From positions 248,001 to 312,000 of the forward strand of contig PTFA01000304.1 of NCBI GenBank assembly GCA_003342895.1: DNA of 64,000 nucleotides, in the 5' to 3' direction. The stretch is from Casuarius casuarius. Its lineage: Eukaryota > Chordata > Aves > Casuariiformes > Casuariidae. Made by a program: the position numbers and the translations under genes. This document shows positions 49,781 to 61,974 of this stretch, in pieces (positions within the stretch are counted from its first letter, which is position 1; each line of letters starts with the position of its first letter). The notes under the pieces are model-generated. The model was not told the origin of the DNA, did not search any database, and saw nothing but the letters and a program-made list of their open reading frames with translations.

Positions 49781-49808
49781 GAAATTGGCCTCAAAAAAGG
49801 CCAATTTC
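49781..49808. repeat. Perfect 11-bp hairpin
   Basis: GAAATTGGCCT and AGGCCAATTTC are exact inverted copies around the loop CAAAAA. The arms do not extend further, so the stem is too short for a microRNA precursor. The two arms carry inverted CCAAT-type pentamers (ATTGG / CCAAT). Confidence 0.9.
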
Positions 49809-50756
49809 ACTACTTTCTGTGAGACTGTTCCTCCCCATTCTAGAGCATTCATTATAGGGATTACTCTCTGTGGATTAAAGAGACTACTTTAATCATGTTT
49901 CAGTCAAGATCCCTACTTGTCCAACTGACTGTGAAGGCAATATAATATAATCACTTTAGATACTTTTGTTTCTGTTTCAGTGCTTGTTGCTACTTAGTTT
50001 ACTTTTATAGGTTCCCTCAGGCAAGGAAAAGATAGCCTTTTTCCACCTTTCTAAGTTTTCAATTAATTGTAGATGATTAATTCTTTTCATTCCTTATTTC
50101 TCAAATTATTTTGTTTGGATTTTTTTAGTGTACTATTTTATATTTGGCATAGTAGCATGTATGTTAGGATTGCCATCAAAAATATCTACTACTATCTTAG
50201 AAGTCAGCACCATGTGAATGTCCATCTAGCTCTATATAAAACGGGGTGTGCTCCATTTACTAAAAGGTGAACATTCCATTAGCTTTAATGAGATGGAGTT
50301 ATAAATACCTTTNTTTTCTGATCCAAAACATCCCCTGTCATGGCCTGAATTTTTTATTAACTTTTGTGTGTGTTTTTATTCCCCTGGCAGAACACAGTTA
50401 TTAGTTCATTTCACTGTCAAAATACATGACCGCTGCAGGAGTACTCATCCTACTTCAGTAGCATCAGTGACTCTTGATGTAAGGTTACTAACACCTCACC
50501 TATAACATTTAAAGTCTGCTGTATTCCCATTTTAAAAACTTCAGTTATAGGATAGCGATATCACCTTTTCTTTCTTTCTTTCTTTTTTTAAAATTTTTTT
50601 TTTACTTTTGTCAAAAACAAAATTCAGAAGGGAATTTTCCTGTTGTTTGAATCCTAAGAAGATTAAAAGCAGTTGATTTTCTCCCCACTACCATGCTTTC
50701 CTTGATTCTGGATTTCATTTGACTGATGTTTATATTTGGCTTTTTGTTGAGGTTTT

Positions 50757-50772
50757 GGGGGGGAGGGAGGGG
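50757..50772 (+). repeat. G-run tract, potential G-quadruplex
   Basis: Runs of 7, 3 and 4 G separated by single A bases allow four G-triplets with one-base loops. Quadruplex formation is a prediction from this pattern only. Confidence 0.6.
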
Positions 50773-51162
50773 AGTTAATAACCTAAGCACTAATGTAAGC
50801 TTTTACACCTCAGCAAACATTTTTATGGAAGGAGCTAAAATGACGCTGATATTTAGTTAATCAGTTTGAAGCTCTGGAATTTTGCAGTGGGAGAAAAAGG
50901 TAGATGTATTTTTCATGATTAGATGAGGGTTGGCTGTTTCCTATCTTTTTTCTTCAAAGAAATATGGCTGTTTTGGTCGAAACTTTATATTGTCCTACAC
51001 AGGTATTTAATTTTTAAGAATAATGTATAATGCTTTCAAATATTTTCTATTATATGCAAGTGGAAAAATAGGCTCTGGTGTTTTGGTTATGTTGTGAAGA
51101 ATTCATCTTTTTGCTATTGTAGTGATAGCTGTTAAACTGACATTATGTGATCCTGTTATAAA

Positions 51163-51230
<68 letters not shown>
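51163..51230. repeat. Compound AT/AC microsatellite
   Basis: About ten AT units (51163-51182) pass directly into about 24 AC units (51183-51230). A long uninterrupted AC run is likely to vary in length between individuals. Confidence 0.98.
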
Positions 51231-51233
<3 letters not shown>

Positions 51234-54200
51234 TCACTTGCTAGATCAGCAAGCTTATGTTAGGAGACAGATGAAAGCCTGCCCAGTTTGAACAGTGATT
51301 TGCAGACTTCACTCACAAATAGAGCCAGGCTTAAAATTGTAAATGCAATTTAATGTTCTGTTCCTGATGGCTGATTTTTCATCTGTAGCTATATAAACTA
51401 CTGGAATAACTAGATTTTTGCACATTTCTATCCTTCCTGTCGGTTTCTAATGCCAAGCAAGAGGAAATGGTTAGTCTAAATCTGCAGAGAAAAATGGTTA
51501 GGTGTTTCTGTCAATTTAAGAGAAGCATAAATTTTGCATCATTGTGAAAATCTTGAAAAAGTCTTGAATTCTACAGATTCAGCTCTGAGAAAAAAGGAAT
51601 GATTTGTCCTCAGAACGGGAAGGCACATCCCTGGGAAGGAATTGTGGTTTGGAAGGAAAAGGGTGGAAGGCTTCCTTCTAAGCTGCAGTGTGATTCCCTT
51701 AGAGTTTCACACTTTCCCCAATAGTCTATTTGCACAGGTCCTAGAAACTGACTCTTGCATTACCTAGGTTCATTCATAGTTGCAGTCTAGTCCTTTATTT
51801 TAGGTAGTCTTTGTCTTTTCTCTGTTACCGAGCAAAGAGACTCTTTAGGATGTATGGAACAATGAACAACTATGTGAATTATGGTTGTACACATGTATTT
51901 TAAGTATTAGTAATAACACCCCTTCTTGTATATTATGTGAATTTTTGCTGTTATCAGCACATTTCAATTAGATCAACATATGTAGTATTAGTAGAAAATA
52001 TATATGGTATGCAGGCTGCTGCAGCTTCTGTGCTTTCTGAATGTCTCATTCACGTCATTGGATCTGACGTTCCATCTCCCAGAGGGCAGTGATATGTAAG
52101 TGTAGTGCAAGGCAGACAAACACAAATTTATTGTAATTATGATAGTGATGTTTGCTTTCTCCTTGCAAATGGTAAATCGCTTTGGAAAGAAATAGATGTT
52201 TTTTAATAACTATTTTGAGCACTTAAATTCCATTAGGAAATAAAATATACTTGAAAAACGAAAGACTGTTTTGCTCATGCTTTGCTGTTAGAAATGTTTG
52301 TATTTCANGAGCAAAACAGCTCTTTTATTTATTTATTTTGCAGGGACAACTTCAGATAACTTGTACCTTTGTCAGAGATATCCTTTCTTTTTAGCATTTA
52401 ATGCATTCAGACAGTACATTCTGATTCAAGTCTCATCTTGCTGCTACCATATCTGGAATAATTTTGATTTATAACTTTTTCACATTAATTCAAGCAGAGA
52501 TTATTCAGTTGTCAGCAGAAGTGGAAAGGGAAACTTGGTGTTCTGTGCTACTGGAATGAGCGCTGAGGAATCTTTGACATAGAGTTGCAGGATGGAATTC
52601 TGATTCCATTGATGTTATTACAAGTTTCAGTGTTTACTTCAACTGAGTTTTGATGTCAACTGTATATTAGTTTGACGTCTTGTGTAACACAGGACTTTGG
52701 CTGATATATCGCGCACTAACACCAGTACACAAGCAGTTTGGCAGTTGGGGTTTCTTGGGACCTGAAATTCCAGTGTAACAGTCAGAATTTATGAGCATCT
52801 CACAGAAGATGCAACTTTATAAAATTGGGAGCTAAGTTGGTCTTGTCTTCTTGAGAGCAAACATGGGAACTCTGGAGCTGATCAGTAGTCAAAGACAAGA
52901 GAAAGGAAGACAGAAATTAACAGAACTCATAATAAACAAGGTGCAAATTAGCAGTACAATATCTGTGTCCAGAATGAAGTTGTTANGTGACTCTCTAGAA
53001 GTCATAAACCCCAGCTCTGATTCTGACACTTGGCTGCTACGTAGTGTAACAGATGAGTCAGTGGAGCTGCAGCATGCAGAACTAGTTTAATAGAATTAAT
53101 CTAGTTGTTTTAGCATCCCCATGGAGGAACCCTGTGGTCAGTCTCTATGGTACATGTCTTGCCTGTCTGAGTGCTCCTCCTTGTTATCTATTTTTATATG
53201 CATCTGGGATACAGCAGACATTGGGATACTTCCATCTGTTTGAATTCCTGCCCTACACTCCTGAAGCAACACTCATGAAAGGAAGCAGAGAAGTTACAAG
53301 TAATTTTCAGTAATTGCTAGTTTACTTTTAAGGAAAACAAGGACCGTATAATGTTTCTGCTATTATGTAGAAAAGTTACTGCTTTCTAAGAGACAAAGTA
53401 AGGACATCTTTAGTGTTCTCCACCCTCATTTAGGCAAAATATTGCAATAAGTTTATTGCTGTAGAGTTTGTACTTCTCCTCTTTAGCAGTTGTGGAAAAT
53501 TCTTGTTGAAACATCTTTCTTCAAAAAAACTGAGCTAATCTTTTTTACTTTTTAATTTTTTTTTTTACTTTTTTTGTTAAGAGTTTGAGAAATATGGTGT
53601 GTGTTGCCATGACAACAAGCAATCTTAAAACACAATCTGCTCGATTGACTGTATTCCAGTTTAACATGCTGCTTCTTAATAGCACAGATGCCATCTTGCT
53701 GCAAAGCTTGGAAGGGCAGGCTTCTTAGCATTTTCAAGACGACTCANTTGGTAGACAGAGGTGGCTGTTGCTTTTCATGGATCAGTTCTGAGAGTAAACT
53801 TTTAACCTGAAGTTAACCCATGATAGAATTAGATGGATCTTCTGTTCCATTACTTCAAAGCTGGAGACTATTACGTTGTCATAAGAAAAGTCAGAACAAT
53901 TCCATCATTGAAATATCTGTACTGCAGATCTATTGTAAAATACAGTCTTTGTCAACCTGGCCTCCTGACAGCAGGAGACTATAATCAGGTGACCGCCTTC
54001 AGACTATGCAGCTTAGATCTCATGTATTTTGGAAACAGATCACTTGGCATCTTTATCCAACAAATAAAATGCAGATCTTGCCTGTCCTACTCTTCCAGTG
54101 AGGATAAAATTCAGATGGTCAGTACAGAGCCTGTGTCTAGGTCGGAGTGCCATATTGTAATAAAAGTGCAACTATGATTTTGCAGATGTTATTTCTGATA

Positions 54201-57200
54201 AACTTGTTAAATAGCCAAAATTTGAACCAGAGTTTATGGGCAAGAATTTATGTACAAGACAAATGCATGGATGCACAAATATATAATATATATATACAGT
54301 CAAAGCTATCCTCAGCCTATCAGCAAAGAACTACATTGCCCAGTGCAGTTTAGGCACTGCATGCGGTGTTGGCAGAATTTTTCAGCCTGGTTTGCCATCA
54401 AAACAATGGCTCTGTGATGATGCTGAGTCTTCCTGTCTTCCTCTCCCATCATCTGTTCCCCCACTGCAAACTTTTTTTTTTTTTAATTCATTAGCAGATT
54501 TCAGTCAAATGTGCAGAGGGATAGAAGCCTCAAAGTTAATTAACTTTCCACAAGTTTCACAAAAATAGTCATCCAAGCAGAGATGACAGACTGCTAGTAC
54601 TTATGCTGTAGGAGAAGCTGCGGTGTAAGTCCATGCTTTATTAGATACCAGAGAAACCACATGTGAGTCTTTGTAGCTTCTCCAAACACAGAAGCTTCAA
54701 ATGAACTGTAAGGAACAAAACAAATCTGCAGGAAGTCAAGCTCCTGTGTTGAGATGGTTATGGAACTTCATGCTTACCTAGAGCTCAATTGAGTATTCAT
54801 GATTTTGTATTTCATAGTGTAACACATCATGTAAATCTACTTATGCTCATGCACTGGGTAACAGACATCCTAAACCATAAACTTGTCTCTTTGTTTTCTA
54901 CAGGGAAGGCTATACTTTTATAACAGCATAGCTTTGTTTTGCAGAGAGTCAGAAAGAATTTTAAGTGAAATGTGACACCCAACTAGATTGTGCCCATCAC
55001 TGAGTAAAACTATGGTGTTTTCTGAAGCCATAACCATGCCTTAACATAGTAGCAGTACCCTTACAATGCATGGAGAGCAAATTCATACATTAATCTTCTC
55101 ATGTTGTCTTGCAAGGTGGATAGTGTATTCTGGACCAGAATAGTACAAGAGAGAGAACAAACTACAAACAAGAAGCCTGGAGGACATGGAGCACAGACTG
55201 TGCTGAGCAATTCCAAATGAAGCTCCTCAGTTGTGCTCAATCCTACGTATCGCCTAAATACAATCCTAGATGATACAAGGTTTTCTCAAATTTTAATTCC
55301 TTAGCTTGGCAAGGGGGGGTTGAGGCCTTGGCAACTCCACTTCCTTATTTCTTTCTAAGAAATTACAGCTAATTCCAACTTTCTCACTCTTCTTGTGGAT
55401 AGAGCATGCCTCTCTCTGCCTCACATATATACTTCAATAGGGCCCATCAATCCATATAGCACCCTAATAGGGTGGTTCAGGCTTGGTCTTCTGACTGGCC
55501 CCCAGTACACAATAATGCTAAAATCTTTCAGTGAAAGATTTCCATTGTCCTCCCCTGCCCCCCCCCCCCAAAAAAAGGATGAAAGTTTTATTTCACGCAT
55601 GAGGAAAAATAATAGAAATACAGTGAATTGAAGGATTTAGGCCTGAGGCGGAAGCACAGGATTGGAAATCAAGATAATCAGATTCTGTTTGTAGCTTTCT
55701 ACTTTTTCTTTTTTTTTTTCTTTTTTTTTTTTTTTGGTCTTTTGGCCAAATATCTTCTGCTTTGTAAATTGTGGGTAGTCAGATATAATTCCAGAATTGT
55801 GTTTTGAGGGCTTACTGCATTCAAATATTCTAATATTTTGTGCTTCAGGAGAACTGGAACAGTAGGACTTATAAACTGATAAGACCAAGCAGACCTTGTT
55901 TTCACTAGAAGCAAAGGCTTGTATTTAATCTATGTCACCTTAACCTGTGTCACGGTATCAGTAAAAAGAAGGGAATGATGTTTTTATATATTAGTCATAT
56001 TAGCTTATTAAAATAAGCCTTCACATCCCTGTAAGAGTTAGCTAATGACTGTTTAAAGTATAACTGCCTTTCTTCACTAGGATTACAGCATGGATTAAAA
56101 TGCAGAGTCTAAGAGTATAGTTATATGACATGTAGACTTCAACAACAAATTTGGTTTCAGAAGTTCTACCTCAGTCTGCTTGTTCTGTGCAGTGCAGTTT
56201 GCTGTCTTCCCTCAGTTGTGTCAATATAATAGTGGGGCTGTGTTATAAACTGAATCAATTAAAAGATCAAGGTTTACAACCAATTCCTTTCTTTTAGTGC
56301 TGCTTCTAACCTGGCATATGTCAGTGATCAGATTTACAGTATAGTCATATGAAGAGTTGCATCAGCACAACTGATGGTGTTGCAAATTACCAGTTCTGTA
56401 GGGTGTGTTGTGCAAGAATGATTTATGGGGATTTTGGTGGCAAAGTCCTCTTTATCATGTAATTACACTGAAAGTGACATTCTAACAAAGCAGGATCATC
56501 ACTCACCGAGGAGTTCAGGAAATGCTCTGAACTACTGTAATGAGGAATGGATTTAAGGAAGCATTACCCATGTATCTGAAGGACATCGAATGTGGCTCTG
56601 AACTTGTAGACTGTGAGGCTAAGAGCTCCAGCTGCTGCCAGTGTTTCAAGGCCGTTGGCATAATGTAATGTGAAGCCAGAGCAACAAGGAAAATCCACAT
56701 ATTGTCAGAAGCTTGTCTCAGTATCTGATGATCATGTGCTTGTAAGCATAGGAGGGTTTCAGTCACTTGGGTTTTATACTTTGTGCATGAGCACTGGGCA
56801 AGCGTACAGCAGTATTAGGTAAATGGAAAAGCGTGCCAATTTATACTAAAAACAACACTAAAAATAGTACTCGGAACAGAAACATGGGCAAGCAGGAATA
56901 TGAAATGGGATACAGAGCTTAATCCAAAACCCTCTGAAGTCGATAGATATTAGCAACAACCCCTGCCTGAAACTAATTATATGTCTCTCATTGTACAAAT
57001 GTACACTTCTGCGTCTACATATTAAAAAATTGCAAATAAGGAAAATCTAATTAAAAGATCATCCATCCAAGGACTGTGGTGCTTAAACACTGGAAAAGAA
57101 TTCCCCAAATCATTTTAATGTCATCAGTGAGCCACACAGATATTTTAGTCCTCTCTCCTACAAATTACTTTTGCAGGGCTGTATCCTTCAACTTTTGTGG

Positions 57201-57277
57201 TCCTGTCGCAGAACTGGATTTTTTTATTATTAATATGTAGTCTAAAAATATATTTTATTTTAACCCAATTTGAAATA
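51231..57277. other. AT-rich non-coding stretch
   Basis: No gene is supportable over 6 kb. The 114-codon plus-strand frame at 53833-54177 has no recognisable domain or acceptor. Homopolymer runs lie at about 55559-55577 (C then A) and 55700-55737 (T-rich); the lysine-rich minus-strand frames there are a translation of the T run. Confidence 0.65.
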
Positions 57278-57509
57278 CAGAGACCTAGAACACTACATTT
57301 TGCTAAATATGCAAGCAATTATGTACACAAATGGCTTCTTAGAAATCTTGCTAGTGATTGGTAAGCATGCATATTGGTATTAGATATCCATATGGCTAAT
57401 GGACTGTATTACCCATAGTATTTCTGTTTAGGTATCTATATTCTTGCTCAGTAAACTAGCAGATGGTTTGTTTGTTTTTCCTCAGAAAAAATAAAATGGA
57501 AATAATTTA
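57278..57509. repeat. Local direct repeat, copy 1
   Basis: Starts CAGAGACCTAGAACACT and ends TTCCTCAGAAAAAATAAA plus a little more. It shares a long, nearly identical core (for example CTTGCTAGTGATTGGTAAGC) with copy 2 at 58663. Identity is roughly 90 percent by eye. It contains no frame of note. I do not recognise a repeat family, so a local duplication is the likelier origin. Confidence 0.9.
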
Positions 57510-58662
57510 TGTTAGAAAACTGCAAGTCTAATCAGATCAGTCAAAGAAGATCCCAGTAGGTTTGCTTTTTCAAAAATCATTCAGAAGACATGAATTATTT
57601 TAACATTATGTCTTTTTTTCCTCTTGGCTTTGTGGCTGTTGTAACAGTTCTGTTTATTAATGCATTATGAACTGAACATGTCAAAATGAATCTTTTTTTT
57701 CCATTTGTAAAGATGTTATATGTGTACATCTGAATGATACAGTGTGCACTTATTAAATTTTGATACAGGCCTCCCACTGGACTGAGAAAGTCACAGCTTG
57801 TGTATTTTGCCCAATACAAATGTCATATAAATATTACAGATTTTATAGATAGTGANATATTTTTAATTCGGTAAAATTAGGTTTTTGGGACCAGGTTTTG
57901 GCTCATTTCTTATTACTCTTGTTTTTAACCTCCATTTCCCTATTCAGTGCAATGAGAAGCTCTGCTTAAGACCATGGGAAGCTCTATTTAATTATCATTG
58001 GCAGTTTGAAATCCTTTGTGCTGTCAAGGAAATCATGGAGCTAATGGATGATACTGCAAGCATCCAGTAGTGGTTTTATGCTCAGCAATTTGTGCTTTAT
58101 TTGCTTGAAAAAGTATCTGATGGAGCTGTGAGAATACACTGATGGAACATTATTGTACACAGAAAATTATTTCTGTGCCTATCAGNGAGCCACAGGCATT
58201 ATGTAATTATTTTAAAGGGTAACTTTGTCATTTAGCCTTTATGTGTACATCTAAAGTAATGAATATTAAAATACATTTTTTCTGTAATAAGTCTTTTTAC
58301 AGTAGCAGTGGCAGCATGTCAACGTTTGTGAAAACATGTCAGTTCCTATGGGTAGAGGACAATCAGACTATTGTATAGTCAGACTATTATATACCTGTAC
58401 TTCACCGGTCTTGAGAAAGTCACCAATGACAGAAGCGTATTCCTCATTGTGTTAGTATTCAGGTATTTCTCAACCTATTATGTGTATACAATATTGTTGT
58501 GATGATGGAGTCTGTGAGTACTTCTCAACCTAAACTGAATTTTTACTGTATTTAGGATTCTAAAGACAAAGGTTTTTTTTTTTTTTTTTTTCCCCCCCCA
58601 CCAGAATATCCCAAATTAACCAAGTATGTGCTGGATTAGAATAGTAATTTTTAAAAGCCCAA
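57510..58662. other. Spacer between the direct repeats
   Basis: It is unique non-coding DNA apart from one weak exon-like segment. A good acceptor (TTTCCCTATTCAG, ending 57947) precedes 40 codons ending in a stop at 58070, reading CNEKLCLRPWEALFNYHWQF and onward. Without homology this is only a hint of a plus-strand terminal exon. A T19-C8 homopolymer junction lies at 58573-58599, just before copy 2. Confidence 0.5.
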
Positions 58663-58888
58663 CAGAGACCTAGAACACTGTTTGGCTAAATATGCAAGCA
58701 ATTATGTACGCAAATGGCTTCTTAGAAATCTTGCTAGTGATTGGTAAGCATGCATATTGGTATTAGATATCCATATGGCTAATGGACTGTATGACCCAGA
58801 ATATTTTTATTTAAGTAGTTGTACCCTTGCTCAGTGAACTAGCAGACTGTTTGTTTTTCCTCAGAAAAAATAAAGTGAAAATATTTCA
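58663..58888. repeat. Local direct repeat, copy 2
   Basis: This is the second copy, 1385 bases downstream of copy 1 at its start and 1379 at its end, in the same orientation. It differs by scattered substitutions and small indels. The preceding poly-T/poly-C run and copy 1's flank do not match, so the boundaries are about those given. Confidence 0.9.
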
Positions 58889-59021
58889 TAATTTACCCAA
58901 ATTATGCAAGAAGTCAGCAGTGAAGTAAAACAGAAATTTTCAAAGATGTTTTTCTTATTCTGTAGTGTAGTAGTGAGTACCATCATGGCAGTGAATGTGC
59001 CTGGTTTTGAGCCGGGCCATA

Positions 59022-59886
59022 CATGATAAGAACAGCCCTAGTGAGTCAGAACAAAGATATGCCTGGCAAAAGTTTCTGCCACCAGCAGAGGTATTCAGCA
59101 GATACCAAGGGCAGGCATATGTGGTATTTCTACCTAATGCTCTTCCAACTACTTCAGTCTTCCTGTGTTGGATGTGTAATCCTCAGGGTATCTCTCTCCC
59201 AAATTCTTGCCTAATTTCCTCTGAAATCCTTGTAAATCTCCTGCATCTTCAATATGCTTTGACAAGGAGTTCTGTAGGTTTACTGCCCATAATGTGAAGG
59301 ACCACCTCTTTTTTTCTTTTGTTTTGTTTTGAACCTGGCTTCTTCTATCCTGTAGTTCTTTAGTACCTATTTTGTTTGAAACTGTTCTATTCTTGGTCAT
59401 CCTTTCTTGCCCTTTTTTATTNTATTTTTTTTCACCTTTTCCCATTACCTTTTGAGATGAGGTTAGGCTGCACACAATATTCAATGAACTATGGATATAT
59501 GGCATTATAATGTTGTCTGTCCCTTTCCTAGTAGCTCCTGATTTGTTTTTTGGACCACTGTTCACCACTGAGCTGTCATTTCATTGTTATGTATTATAGC
59601 GGCAAGATCTGTCTCCATAGTGGTAATGGTTACTCAGTGTCAATCAGCTGGAATTGTTTTCTTCATAGATGTGTGGCTTCACATTTATCTTCACTGGATT
59701 TCATCTGCCATTTTATTGTGCAATTACATATTTCATAAGGTTTATCAGGAGCTCCTTGCACATGGTCCTTGTTCTTGTTACCGTGAGTGACTTAGGATCA
59801 TTAGTAGACTTTCTCACATCATTGTTTACTCCCATTTTCAGCTTGTTTATGAGCCTACTGGACAACACAGATCCCAGTTCATCACT
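59022..59886 (-). mobile_element. Ancient CR1-clade LINE, 3' half
   Basis: Read on the minus strand, it enters within the reverse transcriptase: ELGSVLSSRLINKLKMGV followed by DVRKSTNDPKSL, matching the GSVLGPLLFNIFINDL...FADDTK region with decayed residues, including loss of the DD catalytic pair. Further on, FTLWAVNLQNSLSKHIEDAG (about 59300-59240) matches the C-terminal segment in which a W/LP...VV/AG motif precedes the 3' UTR. The end reads TCTGACTCACTAGGGCTGTTC near 59045, like the GGTCTGACCCAGTAGGGC tail of reptilian CR1 elements. Stops and indels make it a dead pseudogene of about 865 bp, 5' truncated. It is clearly older than the two CR1 3' ends. Confidence 0.75.
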
Positions 59887-61885
59887 TTGAAGTTATTTAT
59901 GTTATGTGATAGGAGTATGTACCCAGTTTGAGAATCTGAGAGCAGGATATTGAGCCCCTCTTTCACACTGATACTGTAACAAAAGCCCAGCCTTCTTCAG
60001 GATTAAGTTTAAATGCAATTTTCTATGATTATGCCAAATGAGGGTTGAGTTTAACAGAGATTAAACACAAAGGCATTAAAAATATAAAGGAATATAAATT
60101 TAAATCATTGTAGAGACAACCTTTAATTTTTTTTGAATATCCTAGGATGTGGTGGATTTGTTTTTTGGGGGTTTTTTAAGACTACAGTTACGTTAGGATC
60201 AATCTAGAAAACTCTTCTGAGATGTATACATCTTCCCAGTGTTTGTTGTGAATGAAGAAAAAGGTATTATATCCTGTGTTGAACAAAAGCAAACACCTGC
60301 TTATCATCCCATTGATAGTAAGTGACCTATTATCTCTTGATACCTGGCAGTTACACAGCTGGTACTGGCAGAATAATCATTTTGTCAAATATCCTGGGTT
60401 TTAGGGGGATGTTGAAGGTGAGGGAGAGTAATAGGCAGTGGTCTGTCATAAGTGAAAGTGGTTGGAGATGACAGCAAGAAAGGAGATGGTACTGTCAGGA
60501 GAAAAGGAATTGCTCTTCTGCTCTCCTCTCCCATACATTTTTAACTACTCAGACTTTGGATTCAAGACCTTTGAGGTTCTGTTGCTGCCATAGACACTTA
60601 CTATGTTGTGGTGCTTAAATAGAAGCAGTTGAAGTATCTTTGCCGTTATATGATGTACTTCATGGATATATTGACAGGCTTTCCATTTTGCATATTCCTA
60701 CCTCAGTGGCCTTGCTAGCCCTCACGGCTTTTTCCTTGTCTCATTGCTTAGTATATGAAAATTAAAATTTAGTGTGAAAGTACTATAAAAGAGCTTTCTG
60801 ATTTACACTACTCTTGTAAATCATGGTTGAGTCTTATCTATGTAAGTCGTACTAGAAGCTCAATTCTGTGGGGTATTGAGGGCTGCCAGCTTTCATAGAT
60901 TTTTGGAGCCTTAAAGCACTACAGTCTTAATTTTCCTCTCCTGGCTTCCTTCTGTGAAGTTGGAAAAGCTTGTCTGAAACACAGAACGCACTACAGCTGG
61001 TTTGGCTCTTGGAGGCCAGTAAACTGAACTTTGGCAATAAAAAGGGGAAAAGATTAAAATTGAAAAGGAGCATTAACTGTTAATGCTGCGTCTGGAAGAG
61101 ACAGGGTAGGCATGGTGCTTGCAAATTTACATATGTAGCAGAGGTTACCCAGGCTGAAGGATAGAGAGATAGTTAAAGTCCAAAAAACCCTCAGGGAAAC
61201 AGACTTCCTGAGAACCTGTCATTCCAATTGCAGTCTTGTGTGTTCTGTACATGGTAAAGCCACGTATACTAAAATCCAGATGATACTGACGAATTTCTCC
61301 CTGTTATGCCTATGAGAGCTTTTGTGTCCTGCTTTTCAGTAATTTATGCTTTCCACATTTAGATTCTACTTTAAAACTAATTCCTCCATTAGTGTCAACT
61401 CATGCCACCGTGAACCTCATTGTTTCCATTTAATGAACACATACTCTTAAATTACTGTCTTCTTGGTCTCCCTGTTGACTTGTGTACCTTCAGTGGGAGA
61501 GAATTTAAATTCCTTGCCTGCTTTTTCTAAAAACTAAATAATAATCGTTGTTCTTTATTTACACTTTATGTATTAGCCCATAAAGGGGCTTTCATTCATG
61601 GGTCAGTGGTTCATTTGTCTTATTACTGCAAAGGAAACAAAGGAAGATAGGGATTCTCCAGTTTGGCTTGCTTTACTCTTTAAGGGCGTGAGGAAAAGCC
61701 CATGTCTCTTGATTTTTTTTTTCTTTGTTTTAATTCTGGGCCACTAGTCTACCAAAACTAGCAGTTTCTGGCTCTGAGTTGTTAGGCCCTGACCCAAAGA
61801 AATGCTGTGCTTAACATACTGTGAGGAGTTCTTTCTCCTGTTTGTGTTCTGTATTGGTGGAGTTGTTTGTTTGTTTGTTTTTCAG
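59887..61885. other. Non-coding stretch
   Basis: No gene is visible. It leads into a (TTGT)n pyrimidine-rich tract (61864-61880) that serves as the polypyrimidine tract of the following exon candidate. Confidence 0.65.
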
Positions 61886-61974
61886 AACTGGTCCTTCAGT
61901 GCTATTCCAGACACGGATGTAATTCTTCCCAACATATTACAGATGACTCTGTGATTTACAGTTTAACTCACCAG
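61886..61974 (+). CDS. Candidate internal exon, plus strand
   Basis: A strong acceptor (TTTGTTTGTTTGTTTTTCAG) and a consensus donor CAG|GTAGGT enclose 89 bases. Of the three frames only one is open throughout: two bases completing a codon, then 29 codons reading LVLQCYSRHGCNSSQHITDD and ending SVIYSLTHQ. The exon would enter in phase 1 and leave at a codon boundary. I do not recognise the peptide. Its strand fits a rightward gene starting at island 1 or 2. Both splice sites being near-ideal makes this the best internal exon candidate in the window, but a cryptic or non-coding exon cannot be ruled out. Confidence 0.45.

Larger units (their letters stand above)
47480..51162. other. AT-rich non-coding stretch
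   Basis: No gene is visible. The stretch contains a perfect hairpin at 49781-49808 and a G-run tract at 50757-50772, listed separately, and a CTTT-rich run at about 50565-50600. Confidence 0.65.

Noticed and set aside
49757..49830. MicroRNA precursor around the 49781 hairpin
   Set aside because: The stem stops at 11 bp; flanking bases do not pair, far short of the roughly 30-bp stem required.
52570..52680. GATTCCATTGATGTTATTAC-type segment resembling archosaur MITEs
   Set aside because: Only a loose likeness to reptilian repeats; no terminal repeats or boundaries could be found.
54904..54963. Short exon-like segment after TTTGTTTTCTACAG
   Set aside because: The donor (AA|GTGAAA) is weak and the frame reaches a stop a few codons later.
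55637..55914. Lysine-rich minus-strand frames
   Set aside because: They are translations of a long T-rich tract (55700-55737).
57948..58070. Terminal-exon-like 40-codon frame after a good acceptor
   Set aside because: No homology is recognised, there is no clear poly(A) signal at the expected distance, and no partner exon is known. Mentioned in the spacer entry only.
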